Assembly (NCBI RefSeq): GCF_954871325.1
Contig: NC_088776.1
Coordinates: forward strand, 52,036,569 to 52,100,568
Reading direction: 5' to 3'
DNA from: Gordionus sp. m RMFG-2023
Taxonomy: Eukaryota; Nematomorpha; Gordioida; Chordodea; Parachordodidae
Length of the DNA stretch: 64,000 nucleotides
Of the stretch, positions 45,607 through 60,800 are shown in pieces (within the stretch, counting starts at the first letter, position 1; every line of letters starts with the position of its first letter). The notes below the pieces were generated by a model. That model was not told where the DNA came from, did not search any database, and saw nothing but the letters and a program-made list of their open reading frames with translations. Both the position numbers and the translations under genes were made by a program.

Positions 45607-47861
45607 TAGCCTCGTTAATCAAGAGTTAAGACATCTTTAAAATTCAGAAGAATTTATATAATGAAATTTATAAATTGAAATAAATAATCCTTAAGTAGTA
45701 AAACTCAAAACCTTATTTCCCTCTATGAATTATTTTAGAATATAATAATAAATTAAACATAATACCAATTTTTCCCAATATATATATATATATATTTAAT
45801 TTGATTTGGATTTAATTTTTCATTTGAATTTCATTTTTTGGTCCAATTTTTATTTCCTAGTTTTTTTTAAAAAAGGCCATAAAATATATTTCTAGCCTTG
45901 GTCGCCAAAATCTGGACACGACCCCAGCTGATGCATCCAAATATTTAGAAATGTGCATAAATTTTTTTTTTATAACACCACTTTTTAAATAATAAATAAG
46001 ATATATGTTTATTTAATATGTTTATTTAATATGTTTATTTAATATGTTTATTATTATTATTATTATTATTATATATACAAACAAATAATTGTGGAATAAA
46101 TTTATTTAAAAAACGCAGACAATAATTTTTTCAGAATAACTTTTAGAAGCAACTCCTTGTTCAATGCAGCAAGCTTAGAGGCCCACTATCAATTCGTTTA
46201 ACCTATGGAAAGCAAAATCAATTACAAATAATACAATAATCACTTTGCCACCTCACTTAATAACGTTGTTGTTGATATTACATTTTATCCATCCCTTAAA
46301 ACATGAAAATCCTCAAAGAACCTCCACGAAGCAGACATTGAGAAAATTGGTTCATGTTCAAGAAAACTTACAAATAAATCCAATCATAAATTCAATATTA
46401 TAATCTGTAATTTATAATTATTTATTTTTGTAAAAATACATCCAGTCAATAAAATGCAATATAATAATTTATTTCGAATTTTATAATAAATTATGATATT
46501 AATTAAAATAATTGGTAATAATTATAATAATCGAAAATTATATTATCAATCAGTTGTGTATTGCTTAAAAATTGAAGTAAATGGAAGAGGAGGGGGGAAG
46601 GGGGCTATAATTTTTTTTATATATCATCAAAAAATAGGATGATATATATATATAAAATCGATAGTTTTTTTATTGTAAATATGAATAAATTTATATTAAA
46701 TTTTAAAAATGATATCACAAACACTTAATGCTACCGATATCGATACAATTTTAAAAAATATATAAATATGCATTTTAAAATATGCCATAAATCTTTTCTT
46801 CTTCTACGTTGGATTGTATTTTTCTTGTAAATAATTTATTCGACCAAGATAATTTCTTTTCTATATTTTTACATATGGATCTTAAATATCCTTCTAATAT
46901 TGAACATGCATTAATATCGATGAACATTAAATTTGATAAATTTTTTACCCTTAAATTCACTCCTCAATATATCATAATTAATTTCATAATTTTCAAAAAA
47001 TATTTTTTTTCTTATTATCCTGATTCTTCTAATAACCATAAATAAATGACAGAAATCAAAAATTTTATAGCTTATAATTAATTTTACACTGTGTTCCAAT
47101 CAATGGTTCCAATTGAGCACTGAACACATTTTTATTTTAACATTATATTTATCTATTGTAAAAAAAAAATACAAAAATTTTTATAGATTAAAAGCAAAAT
47201 AAATTATAAATATATTTTGAAAATTTAATTGAATTTTAACAGGGTAAAATTTATGCACATTCAAAGTTGGATAAACAAAATTCACACTTTAAATGTAAAA
47301 ATTCTATATTAAACGTTATATTAAAGCAGACGATTATATAAAAAAATGGTTTTTAGTAAATATGACTAGTATTTAATTGAAATTCTTAGATAAGAATAAC
47401 AATGGGGAACCAAATTTTGTAGAAATTTCCTAACAAGCATAAACGGACCTTTCACAGCTTGAATCGATTTATAAAATTGATGCTACCGAATAGGCAGAAA
47501 TATGGTGGCAACGCACAGCTCGTACTATCAAAAATGATGATACTGATGAAACACTCATATTGAGCAAGAAGATCTATCTGGCACCCACAATTTATCAAGT
47601 ATCCCGATAAACTGTATTTCGCAAACTTTAGTGCATCCATCGAATAAAGAAACAAGCTCAGTCAAAAATAAACATTTGTAATTTTTAAAATTATTGATTA
47701 TTTTTAACTACTTTGTTTCTGCTTTCAATATTCCTTATTTACTGCATAAAATTTATAGTACGATTTATCATGATATTAATTTTTAAAATATTTTTCAAAA
47801 AATTACTCGCAGTTAAAATATAGCACAAATATTTATAAGAAAATAATCTATTCATTCCCAT
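45607..47861. other. Intergenic DNA upstream of NSMAF
   Basis: Contains short TA and TTA runs (45780, 46050). A GC-richer patch at 47450-47660 reads coding-like in several frames but matches nothing I recognise. It could be promoter-proximal sequence or the end of a neighbouring gene. Confidence 0.35.
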
Positions 47862-48821
47862 ATGACTTTTTTAAATATCGCTCAAAATTTTAATATCGAT
47901 AGGTATTTTATAAATATATACCAAAAGTTTATTTTTAAAATTTATTTTTAGATTTAGCTTCTTATATCTCGATCCTGGCGAAATATATTTTGAAAGCTTT
48001 GCTGTAATATCTCATCCTAATGATCATGGACAGAAAATTTTAAATAAGTTATTTTTATAAAAACAAACTTAATTTTAATGCTATAAATATTTATTAACAG
48101 TGACAAGCAGAGGGGACATCTGAGATTGTGCTCAAAATCATTTATATATGAGCCAGTTAAATGTAATTATCCACTTTGCAAAGTAAATAATTTTAATTTA
48201 TTGTTTTAAGTGACATGTAGTTTCCAATATTTTGAAATTACATAGATATATATATATATTTGTTATTTTCTATGTTATAATTCATCTTTTTATAGTTATA
48301 TTATTTTAAATAATATTTTATAAAACTATATGAACCTATATTTTTAATTAATAGGTTTTGTTTAAAAATTGTGAAAAGATAGATAAATGGCAAAAAAATA
48401 CAACTCTTTTTGCAAAGTAGAATTTTTAAAAATTAATTTATATAAAAATAATACTAGAGCTGAAGATGAAAATATTATGCATATTATAGCAAATTATACA
48501 ATAAATATTAAAGAAAATAACAAGATTGGTCCATACAAATTTACTAAAGTTATTGTTTTTATAAATTTAATTTAAATGACTTAATATTAGGGGAGGAAAC
48601 ATTTTTTATTTTCTTTAACATATGCAAAATTAAATGAATTATTGATATTTACTCAACAGTTAGCTCGAAGTTGTACATTGAATTCTAATGAGCACTCATT
48701 GATGGTATTGTTATTAATTTATAAAAAAAATACATTTAATATAATCTCACTTGATTTTTAAAATTTAGATAACAACAATTATGGATAGTAAACTCAAGCG
48801 CTCAAATTTTGAAATAAACTG
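47862..48821 (+). CDS. NSMAF: NSMAF exons 1-7: start codon and N-terminal domain
   Basis: Seven exons of 41-114 nt separated by introns of 49, 53, 172, 41, 42 and 64 nt. The ATG at 47862 gives MTFLNIAQNFNIDR, comparable in length to the human N-terminus before its RFSLLLL motif. Donors are GTATTT, GTTATT, GTAAAT, GTAGAA, GTTATT and GTATTG; all acceptors end in AG. Phase bookkeeping is exact at each junction, for example AA|T at 48047/48101 and AA|A at 48416/48458. Exon 5 ends IGPYKFTK and exon 6 opens GRKHFLFSL, aligned with human VAPYKIERGKMEYVFEL. The open frame that crosses the 41-nt intron (48387-48575) is a shadow. Confidence 0.9.
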
Positions 48822-51800
48822 GTAAATAAAATTTTATTTTCACTCTTAGACTCATAATGGATCATTGTGTTAATATCACAAAAATTTTTAACACAAATAG
48901 CATTACAACAAATGTCACTTACCACCAAAGATATTTCTGCTAAGCATTATCTAGGATGCATTTGCACAAAAATATAGTGAATGTATTTGCACCAAAATAA
49001 TATCGCGATTGCAATACCACAAAAGCATTATCTTGACTCTGATAAATACCCAAAACAAATATTAAAACGTCAATTAGACTGGCCCTCTAGTTCTTTGAAA
49101 AAGGTTTGAACGTGCTATATGAACTAGGGTATAGTAGTAGAGAGTTTAAATAATTTCATTAGAGAAAAAGAGATCTGCTTAAGAACAATTATGGGGCCAA
49201 CACTTTGGAAAGGTAACAAAATATGAAAATATATTAATTGATGAACTCTTTATTGTAAAATAAAAAAAATATACAAGTAGTAAAGGAATTTTAATATACC
49301 TTATATTAATTATAGCATTCGCTGCATTTACGCGATATTGCATTCACCATTATGTATTTGCTATAATGCTTTTGCGGTAATTTTTTTGTGGTGATAAGCG
49401 GTATTACTTTTGCTAATTGCACAGTATTATATTTGTTCTAATACATTCGCGATATTGTTTTTGCTGTAATACGTTCGTTCTAATGAATTCGAGATAATTA
49501 TTTAGTGATAAAGTATTCGCAGTAATGTTTCCATTAATATATTCTCTATAATGTAATCGCGATAATGTTTTCATTATAATACATTTGCTTTGATGCATCT
49601 GCGATAATATTTTCGTGGTAATCCATTCATGATAATTGTTTTAGCGTTAATGCATTCACAATAATGCATTTGTGGAAATAGCTTTGTAGTAATCCATATT
49701 TGTGATAATCCATTTGTGATAATACATTTTGTATAAAATGTTATTTTTGTATTCCTGTTTCATTTCAGTTTGAACTTTCCTGGAAAATCTTTTAATTCAA
49801 TTTTATTAATCAATAATATAAAAAATATAACAATAATAAAAATAACTTTTAAAAAACCAAAACTCTTATTAAGGTAAGTTAGCATGACTTAATGAACTAT
49901 GTACGTTAGACAGTGCCGGTGCTAGACTTTTAAAAAAATGATAAATTTGTATTAGTTATAAATCTTCGACCTGTTTTCCCCTTCTTTTATTCTTAATCTC
50001 GTCCTTTACGATGGCATTGGGATATTTTTAATATTTGCGAGTTCATTGATAAGAATTCGCCAAAAACTAGAACGCGTAGAGCAATAGGAATTTTACTAAA
50101 TATTCTTAGACCCTAACATAACTACCCCTTCCTCTTTCCTACAACTTTTCGAACCTAAACATTAACCATATTTAGATAATTTTATCATTTCAATAGTTAT
50201 CTTTTAACACTGTTATCCAAAAGATTGATCTTGGATGACTTTTTTGAGATAATGAATAAGGCTTTCTAGATTTTTCGATCTTTTTATATCACTAGAGCAT
50301 GCATTTCTATATAAGCTCAACAATATATCCACCAAATGATTTAAATATCATTCTTTTAGAAAATAATCAGGTTTAAATATAAATTCATTTATTATTTCAG
50401 GTTAATAACACAACTAACTAAACAATATATTCAAAAAAAATTTTTTAATGCTGCGCCCTTAAAAAATGCATTTTTATCGTGCCATTAGGCATATTCCTGC
50501 AGTGCTTGCTTCTGAAATTAACACTGATAAGAAGAAGCCCTCTAACATATCACCCTAAAATTCTAATATCGCTGAAAATCCATAAGTTTTGTAACGTTCA
50601 TTTATAACCCTAAACTTTTTATCCAGTCCAAAATTAAGCTCTTAAAAATTATTATTTTCCCTCTTGGAGTATAAAATTAACATTAACAATTTTAAACTTT
50701 TTAAAATATTGTTCTACTACCCAAAACATTATCTGATCCAAAACTAAGTTGTTTAATTCACTTTTTCCCTTGTCGAGTTAAGAAGATTTGCACTATCGAT
50801 TTTAAACTTTGCCTATATGTTTTTAATGTTTTTCTACTAAACTTAGAACACCAGTCACAACCAATTTCACAAATGTTTAACATTAAAACGCTTTAGCGCC
50901 ATCTTGCTTTATAATTTTTATTTCAAAATAAATATAAAAGCCATTTTTTATTTTTTTAAAATTATTATAAACGAAAATATGTTCAATTAAATTTGTACAA
51001 ATTATTTTTAAGTAAGAATAATATATATAACTAGAATTTTATCAATCGTTCTAAATATATATTATTAAAATAATAGATTAAAGATTATTTATAATTAAAA
51101 TATTTTTGCAATAAAGATATATAATTATCAATGCTGAATTCATCTGGATTTCATGTTGTCATCCATTGCGTAAAATAAAATAAAATAATGAATTTTTTAA
51201 ACTTCACACTTATTTTAATAAGTAAAATTTGTGACTTAACAATATAAAAATTATATCCAAAAAAAATAATATCTACTTAAAATATATAATGATTAGTATA
51301 AAAGTTAAAATATCATTGCCAACAATTTTTTAATTGTTCTCAAATATGAGCCATAGTTATTTTGATCATATCAATTTGCATTTTTGATCATAAATTTTTT
51401 TTGTATTTTGTGATAAAAATGTCCCTTTGTTGATAATACACATGTAGTTTAAATATGTTTCGGTTGTAATTATTTACCAAGTGTAAAGAAGCAACCAAAC
51501 GCAATTGCGTTTTCTGGTTAATAAAGGATTTGAAAATTAAAAAAAAAGTAAAATTATATTAAAATGTTTCTAAAAATACAATGTTTTAAGGAAAATTTTC
51601 AAATTAGTATTAAAAAATTTTCGCTCAAAATTTTGAGAAAATTGATTTTATCATGAAATATTTCAGGGATTTTAACCGAATATAGGCTTATTTTGGGTTC
51701 AGTTCGTAAAAAATTATAATGTCGGTTATGTTCGAATCTCGAAAACCCTTTTGAATCTCGAAAACTGGTTATTTTATTGTTTGAAAACATCTTTCTACGC

Positions 51801-54800
51801 TAACTTGAGTAGCCGGTACTGCCAATATGATGAGGTTCTTTAAAAATAACTAAAATATTCCTAATATTTGATCTTTCTAATAGATTATGTTATGACCTTC
51901 TTTTTAAATGCTTCTTCATGAATTTTTTAGAATGACGGCATCTTAATCTTTTTTTTTGACTTTTGTTGTGATATTTAGTTAATTACCAGTTCTAAGAGAA
52001 TGATTTCTTTATGTTAAGATCAATATTTGCCCTATGACTATCTTTCATAATTGTATCCATAGACGTAATCAGGGAGGAAGGACAAGAAATCTCCCCTTCC
52101 GAAATTTGCATATTTTCATATGTTTCATTTTAAGTTAATAAACTCTCCTCCCCTACATACTCCTCATTCCTTCTCCCCTAAAAATGAATACAATATAACT
52201 ATAAACGATAATTTGAAAGAAAAATAAACAAAAATTAATAATTTTTTAATGCTTATTCAAATTTTTTAGAAAAAAGCATTTTATATTTAAAAAAAAGAAA
52301 AATCATAACGGTTCAAACCGAATCACAGACATTTAACGGTTCAAGTGGGATAGAAAATGATTTAACGATTCGGTTAAGGTTTGATAAAAAATAACTGCTA
52401 ATGCCGGTTTAAAGGTTCGGTTCGGTTTGGATCCCTGAATGATTCTATGCATAAAAATTACAAAAAGGATTTAAAATTTGATCAGAAATCCTGCATTCTC
52501 AAAAAAATATTCATTTTTTTAATATCGAGAGGTTAAAAATCTTTTATTTTTTTTTTATTTTGAGCAGTGATACTTTTTAGAGTATCTGGTTCTAAACATT
52601 GCATTTTTGCTCTACTCTACCAACTCTTATAAACAGTAATTTAACAAGCTATCTAAATCTTATCATTTATAGATGGAAGATCCTATATATATCTACATAA
52701 TTTTCACAAAATCAATAACGACTCTATGGTTATATTAAAATATTAAATTTTTTAAATCTAATTTCAAGAAATGTGTAAGAAAAAAATATTCAAATTAAAA
52801 TTTAATTGTAAATGCAATTCAAACCAAAATTATTGGACGCTTGATACTCCAAAAATTTATCCATTCTATTGGAATCTACTCTAGAAACCCATAAGCACGC
52901 CCGCCAAATGTTTTAGACATTATTCTAAAAAAATTATCGCCTATCCGATTTTTTAAAATCATATTGGCTTATTTGGCTTTTTATTTATTTTAATATATTT
53001 TTACTTAAACTTATAAAATATGCAATAAAAAATATATTTTTTAATAAATAAACTAGTTCTATTGTTCTGTTCATTTTCCCTGAAAAATATATTCCATTGG
53101 CCATTGTTTTAAAAATAATTTCAACCCGCCCACAACTCCGCCAACTTAAAATTTTTTTGACCTATACTATACTCCAGATTTTAATCAAACTTCATTAGCA
53201 TTTCGATTTGTAGACGTGAAAAATAAAAGTTCAAATATAAAACATCTATTAAAATTTGTACCTGTTGAATGAAGTACTGGCAAAAATGAAAATTTGTATT
53301 TGTTTTAAATTTACTATGAATTGAAAAGTCGCGAGTATAGGGCTATGATAATGAAATCAACATTAGCAATTTTTTTTAATAAGTAAAATATTTAATTTTT
53401 TTTCAACTTCAAAATTAATTTGGATTGAATATTATAAAATAATTTAAAAGATAAAATTATTCAAAGATTCCCAGATACGAGATGGGAAGTCGAAAAACTC
53501 TTAATACATGATTTTTTGTATAAAGTTATTTTGAAAATACAAACAAACTATTATTCGATTAATATATTGTTGTTAAGCTGGAGTAATATATTTTTTTAAA
53601 GAAATAAAAATTTTGAAATTATTTCTACATAAATAATAATAGCTATAATATTAATTTCATAGGTAAATTAATGCAAATTCCGCTCTTAAGCATGAAAGAT
53701 CTGATTATACCAAATATTTCTAGAAAAGAGTGTAATTAATAAGAAATAATGAATCTTTCGAGGAATTAAAGATATACTAATTGTGTTCTTTAAATTTTGA
53801 GCCAAAATTTTTGAAAGTTCAATAATTCGATAAAGAATTTCGTCTACAATGTTATGACGACATTATAACCCCCAAGAATATATTAAAAAAGAATTAAAAC
53901 TTATTGTTATCTGAGATCGTCAATGAAGATAAGGTCGGTTATCATATACGGCATTTTATAGATACCTGAAATATGGGATTTAATTTTTACTTTTGTTATT
54001 CCTTTTAAAAATGAAAATATTTATTTATTATGTAATAATCTTTAAAAAAAAGATTTGGGCTGAAAATTAGTGCTTTTGCTGTTTTTTTTGCCTAGGGGAC
54101 TTTCGATTGGGGTTTTTTTGCATAGGACATGAGATTGGTAGCGCCGACACTGCTCTTAGTATGAGGATGAAAAATGAAAGTAAATAGGCGGGAATTTTTA
54201 TAAACATATTTCTCCCAATTGGTGGACTACTCGCCCCCTTCTTGATACCTATGAATTAATTTAATTAATTAAAATTTAAAAAGTATAAAAAGAAACAAAA
54301 AATGGATGACAAAAAAAACAAGATTAAATTTATGATTTATTTATAAACCATAGGCTGGATGATCCAATTAACGAGGAAATTAAATTACAAATGGATGCTT
54401 GTCAAATATTGCCATTGGTAATAGTGCCGGGTAGAATTATTCTGACATCTCATAAATTATACTATCAACCATTGCACAATTTAAGTCAGGTTTAATTAAG
54501 AGATTTTATTACTCTCTCACTTATTTTTAATTATACCTAATATTTTAAATTTTATTTTAAGATAAAAAAATTATTTTCTTGGTAAGATTTTAGAAACATA
54601 ACATGAGTATCTTATAAAAAACCATTCAATTCTTGATGTTTTGGCTATCTACACGCATTCTCTAATTAATATTTTATGGAAATTCTTTTCCTTGTCAAGA
54701 ACAAAACAATTAATTGTCATTTAAAAAGCGTTATCTTAAAATCTTAAAATTTTTTTTTATTTTGCCTGCATCTTGTAGTAGCTTAATATTTTTAAGTAAA

Positions 54801-57800
54801 GTATATATTTGCAAAATTAATTTTGGTTTTTTTTGACAGTTCAATATAAGCGTCTTTTTGAGCTTGGGGTCTGCATAGGCCTCACCTGATCATACATGTA
54901 ACTTTTTTCCACCTGTTTTAGCATTGATATATATAAATCATCTTTAAATTTAATTATATTAATAGACTTTCATAGGCTTTCATTTTTTGATCAATTCCGG
55001 CCCAGGCCCATAGTAAAAAAAAATTTTTTAGGTTAAGGCCTGGCCCATATTTAAATTTGAAAGAAATTCTCAAGTACAATCCAAAATTTGATATATTGTA
55101 TTTAATTGAAATAAACAATATTTATGTGTTGTGTATTTAGGCAACCATCCAAAATTTGATTTATTGTATTTAATTGAAATAAACAATATTTATGTGTATT
55201 TAGGCAACCATTTTGTTTACAATATAAAAGCAAAAGATTAAAATTTTTAGGTTAGCAACTGTTTAAATAAGCTAAATTTATATTAAAAAATTTAGATCCA
55301 AGCCCGGCCAAAGCCCATTAAAAAATTAAAAAATTTAGGCCCGCTAGAAAATATAATATTTAGTCCATATTACACCCATTGACCCACTTTTTTGGCAAAA
55401 GCTTTAATAATAAAATAAAGAATTTCTAAGTTAGAATGAATTTACTACACTTTCTTGTCATTTTTTTTTATCTGTAATATGAAGGGTTAAAGCCATGTCC
55501 AAAACAGCAACAATTAGGTTCACAAACTTTCGAAATTATATAAAATTAAAAACATGTCCAATTTTAAAAAATTTTGTTAATTTCTAAAATTTAACAAAAC
55601 AATTTCATTAAAATTTTAAAATTTACAAAAGTTTTCGAATTTTTTTAGAAATGATTTTGGACACAGCCTTATTTAATTTTGAAATTCCTTCTATTTTTTT
55701 GCCTAAATTTTCATTTTTTTATTAATTATTTTTATTTGCTTGAATCAACTAATATGTTGCTCGAAATAATAATTTATTTTTTTCTATAAAGTTATATATT
55801 GCCATTTTAATAATTGAGCCTTTTTTAAAAAATATTAAAATACCACAATGTACTTTATAGATATTTTAACACAAGTTATAAGTATAAATTGTACAGATTG
55901 AAGAGTTGGTTTAGAATAGTCTAGGGGAAGCTTATTCAAAAACGTATACTAATCGAATGGTGCATTATTCGTATTCGATTTGATCTATTTATACGAATAA
56001 TAAAATTTGCTATTTTATTCGAACCGAATAATTCGTTTGTATTTTAAAATAAAAAATAATTCACACACGAAAATAAAATTTATGATAATCTGATAATAAA
56101 AGAATATGCGATAAAATTGTTAATTAAATGAAGAATGCATATTAAATTTAATTTATTATGCCAAGGCATTTTTTAAAGCAAGGAGTTTTATTATTTTTTT
56201 TCTGTATAAGACATGGGATTTGCAAATTCCAACTATGAGAATCCTTTTCATAAGCAGTTGAATACTTTATTAATCACATAACCTGTCTGATTGTTAGGTT
56301 ATCAGTAGAAATGATAAAGGATTAGATTTTATTAGAAGATATATTAATAATTATTCCGGATAATTTATTGATTCAAATTTGAATCGATAATTCGTATTCG
56401 AACATAGCAAATAATTTATAATACGTATCCGTTACTATTAGATCTATTTTTAAATAAGAAGGGTGAAAAAAAAATTAATCAATATAAAAAAAGTATTTTT
56501 AATTTTTCTTCTTCTTGTAACACATATATAATATTAAACGGCTAAATTAAAAAAAATATCACAAATTTTTATAAGGAAGAATGAAAGAAAATAAATATAA
56601 AAAAAATGTTAATAAATATTTCGGGTTGGTCTATAAAATATTGAAAATAAAAATGTTAGAATAACATTACATATGATATATTAAAAAAATGGAAATTTTT
56701 AGATCATTTTAAATTTGGTTATGATTTTATATGAATAATAATTTTAAAAAATGAAATTTTTACAATTACATATATTCTATTTATTTTTTCAAATCTAAAT
56801 TGAAAGTAAATATAAAGTTATTGCAAGTAGTAGAAGGATTAAACGGCAAATATAAATTTTAAGAAAAAAAATTTTTGTCGGAAAAGGCTAACATCTTAAA
56901 CTTAATTTCAAATATTATTATATCATTGAACTCAGAATTAAATTTCCAATATAAAATACTTAGATGTATTCTTTTTACGTTTCCGGTTCGATAAACAATT
57001 TTTTTGTCGAAAATACTTCTAAGATGTTAGTTAGCCTTTTCTCCTTGAATATTTTCGCGACGAAATTATTTTTTGAGCCGAAAACGAAAACAAATACACC
57101 TAAGCATTTTTAGATTAGAAATTTAATTTTGAGTTTAATGATATAATTTTGAAATTAGATAGCCTTTCCCCCCTGTATGTTTTCGCGACAAAGAAAAAAT
57201 TTCGAACCGACAACGATAAAAAATATATTTTAAAAAATATATTTGTCATTTAATTTTTAATCTACTACTTACAATAACTTTATAATTACTTTCAATTTAG
57301 TTTTGAAAAAAATCTAAATAGAATAATAATATAATTTTAAAAATTCCATATTGTTTAAAATTATATTCATATAAAATCATAACCAAATTTAATCTAATTT
57401 AAAATTAATATAATTAAATTAGTGATAAATATAGTTTCTGTTATTTTAAACCAGTTCATTTTTTTCTCTCTTTTGTTTCTCCTTAATTGCATATAAATTA
57501 AAAATAGTAGTTTAAAGTCCCTCTTTAAAATTAAATTTTTAATATTATTATTTTTTTTTTTTAAATAATGAAATTATTAATCGTGTTTATGAATTTTTTA
57601 GAAGTTTATTAGAAAATATTTTGAATATTAAATTGGAAGATTTTAATTGGGGTTTCTCGCAATTACCCTCGAAAATGGGTGGTTTGGATTTATATCCTTT
57701 AAATCTTATATCTCTTACCTCATTTTTGGCATCGCGTTTTATGAATAACGCCATGATTTTATCTCTCCTAAAGATAACCTTTTAAACTCAGCCTTGACAG

Positions 57801-60800
57801 CCTGGGTATCTTTAGCTCCACCTGAAGCTATTTTACCCACAATCTTAACACTCCAATCTGTTTTCGAACCTTTAATTAAAAAATTTTTTTTTAATCTCAT
57901 CAATCCCCCCTTTGGAGTATATTTAACTATTACAGAATGCTGACTGTACTAGTGGTTATGAATGGTTGGAAGCATTACCAAGTCGTAACCTAGGTAACCT
58001 CTTATCAGATGAACAACTAAGAATTGCCATAGGCCATCGACTTGGATGTAACATTGTTCAACCACATACATGCATCAAATGTAAAATATTAGTTGACTCC
58101 AAAGGGAGACATGGTCTAAATTGTATATATAGTCAAGGCAGGCATGCAAAGTAGCTATTAGCCGTTCTCTTACCAGGGCCCGAATATCAAACATCCTGGA
58201 GCCTACAAATTTATCATTAGATGATGGCTTAAGACCAGATGGCTTAACTTCCGTGCCTTGATCTTTAGGGAAATCCTTAATTTGGGACTCATATGCGTAT
58301 CTTCTTTCCCAAAAAATTTAAATTCTAATCCGGTTGATGTAGCCGAGAAATGAAATAATCCAAATTCACAAATTATATTTTTACACCGATCGTTATCTCT
58401 TTTCTTGGACATATGCCAAGCGGAACTTTAAAGTTCTTAAAAAATATAGGCGATAAGACAAGAGCCCTTACATCAGAACCAAAAGAATACTATTTTTTAA
58501 AACAAAACCTACAAATAACTATTTTAAAATATAACTATTCATGTTTTTTGGGGACTTGTAGTCCCACCTCCGTTTTTATAAAAATATTTTATTTCATATT
58601 TGATATGTTAATTTTAATATTATAAACTATGTTTTAATAAAAAAAAATATTGATATTGGTATAAATTTTTTAAAAAAAGATAAAACACTAAAATATTAAA
58701 ACAACTATATAAAATTACTAAATAAAAATATATATTATTAGTATCGAAGGCTCTAAAAAGAGCTTAATTTAATAATGAAAATGTACCTAAAAAACAAGTA
58801 TAATTGTGTTTAAAAATTTCCAATTGGAGTTTTTGTTTAAGAAATAAGGATTCGCGATTTTCGTTTATGCTAAAAACTTTTTGTGATAAAGTTTTAAAAA
58901 AATATATGTAAACTGTGAAAAATTGCCGTTTTGTTACATTAAAAGTAAAATAAAGTGGCTTTTGTGTTTTCTTTTAATCAGGGGTTTTTGATACTTTTGC
59001 GGTCAAGCATAATTTTATTATATAATCTTTTTTTTTAAAATAATTTTCAGAAACATTTTTTTTTAATATACATTAATCTTATTTAATAAAAAATTTAGAT
59101 TAATATCAAATAATTTATAATTCTATTTATACTTAATATTAACGGAGGAAAAAAAACTATTTACTACCTTATTACAACTTAAATTTTATTTTTCAATTTT
59201 AAAATTTAACAAATATATATCCATAAGAGGGCGTTAAATGAATAAATATGAAAATATCATCTTAGGAAACTAAAATGATTATTGGTTAGCGCTTGTTTTT
59301 ATATTTGGGTGTAAATACTGGGAAATAAAAATTTTTTAAAAATGATAGGCGTGTTTGATATTTAATATGAGTAGGTTTAGAATCGTAAAATAATAGAAAA
59401 TTTGTGAGGCATATATTGCTGGCGTTATTTAACAAAATCTTTTCATTTTTATCTTATACGCGTACATTTACGTATTAAGCTTTATCCTAAAAAATATCTT
59501 GAAAATATTATGATTTGACCGAATACCGAAAAACCGACCATTTATTAAATATTTGATTGACCAAATTTCCTAGTAATATCAATTGAAATATGTTCATTTT
59601 TGATTTATATATCTATAAATACGTGTAAAACCAAAAAATATTTTTAAAATATCGTGATTTGAGGGATAACCGATTTGAAACCGTTATTATTATATGTTAA
59701 TAATTTTTGGAATATAAAGAATTTCCCATGTATAACGCCAGCAATGCAGTATTTAGTCATTTAATTTAAATTATTAATTATATATCTTACCTAATTAAAT
59801 ATTGGAGGAAATCAGATATTTTAAAAATATGATTTATAATTATATAATAATTTAAAATTTTAACGGCTATTATTTAAAATTATTTGTTTATTCTTTCACG
59901 TTTCATTTTTTTCTTTTTAGGATAATGCCAAAATATTTTTTTTTAAAATTCTAATTTTTTTAAAACTTTTAGAATTTTTAATTATAATGAAATCGAAAAA
60001 TACCAGGCAGCCAAGAATTTTCTACGGAAGTAAGAGGGGGGAGGGTAATTTTTTTAATATTGAAATGATTTTTTTTGGAGCATTAAAAGTTTATTAGAAC
60101 TAATTTATATTTGAAAATATGATACTTTCGAACACAAATAATAAAATATTGAAAAAACAAAATATTAAGTGTAAATATATACGGTTAAAAAAATTATATA
60201 AATCAGTATGTAAATTACAATACATTATAAAATTAAAAATTTTATAGATTTAAAAAGTGAGTCAAAATATCGTTCATATATGAAAATTTAATCTTCTTTG
60301 CTATTGCGCCAATTTTTTAATAGTTTATTTTGTGTTGGGGGTTAGATAGATCTCGATGAGAAAAGCTAGTTTATTCAATCATTTTTAAGATGTCGTACTT
60401 GATATATAATTGAGAAAAAATTAAATATTTAGTAAGTGGTCTGTTACAATTCGATTATCGGTCAAGATATTTTTAAAATATTTTTTGTTGATATTACTAG
60501 TAAATTTGTTCAATCGAATTTTTAATTCTGGTTTCCTAAGATGGTATTTTCATATTCATGCATTTAACGCCCTCTTATGGATATAATATTAGTTAAATTT
60601 TAAAATTGAAAAATATAATTTGAGTTGTAATAAACTAGTAAATATTTTTTTTCCATTAATATTAAGTAAAAAATAGAAATAAATTATTTGATATTTAATC
60701 TCTATTTTTTATTATTAAAAAAATCTTTCTGAAAATTAATTTTAAAAAAATATTATATAATAAAATTTTGGATTAATTGCTTTTTACCAATGCGGTATGA

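Larger units (their letters stand above)
48822..54353 (+). other. NSMAF: NSMAF intron 7, 5532 nt
   Basis: Bounded by TG|GTAAAT and ACCATAG|G, with TG + G forming Trp180. Contents: an AT-rich start with short CGCGATT/GCATTTGCAC motifs (48895-49045), the 14-bp satellite (49310-49735), an imperfect repeat of about 117 bp (50600-50850), the TIR element at 51664-52437, and otherwise AT-rich sequence with no recognised gene. Confidence 0.85.

Noticed and set aside
47452-47655. 67-codon minus-strand ORF upstream of NSMAF
   Set aside because: Several frames here look equally coding-like and none matches a family I know; kept only as a GC-richer patch.
48387-48575. 62-codon ORF starting MAKKYNSFCKVEF
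   Set aside because: It reads through a 41-nt intron of NSMAF. Only its second half (exon 5) is real coding sequence; the start is in the wrong frame for exon 4.
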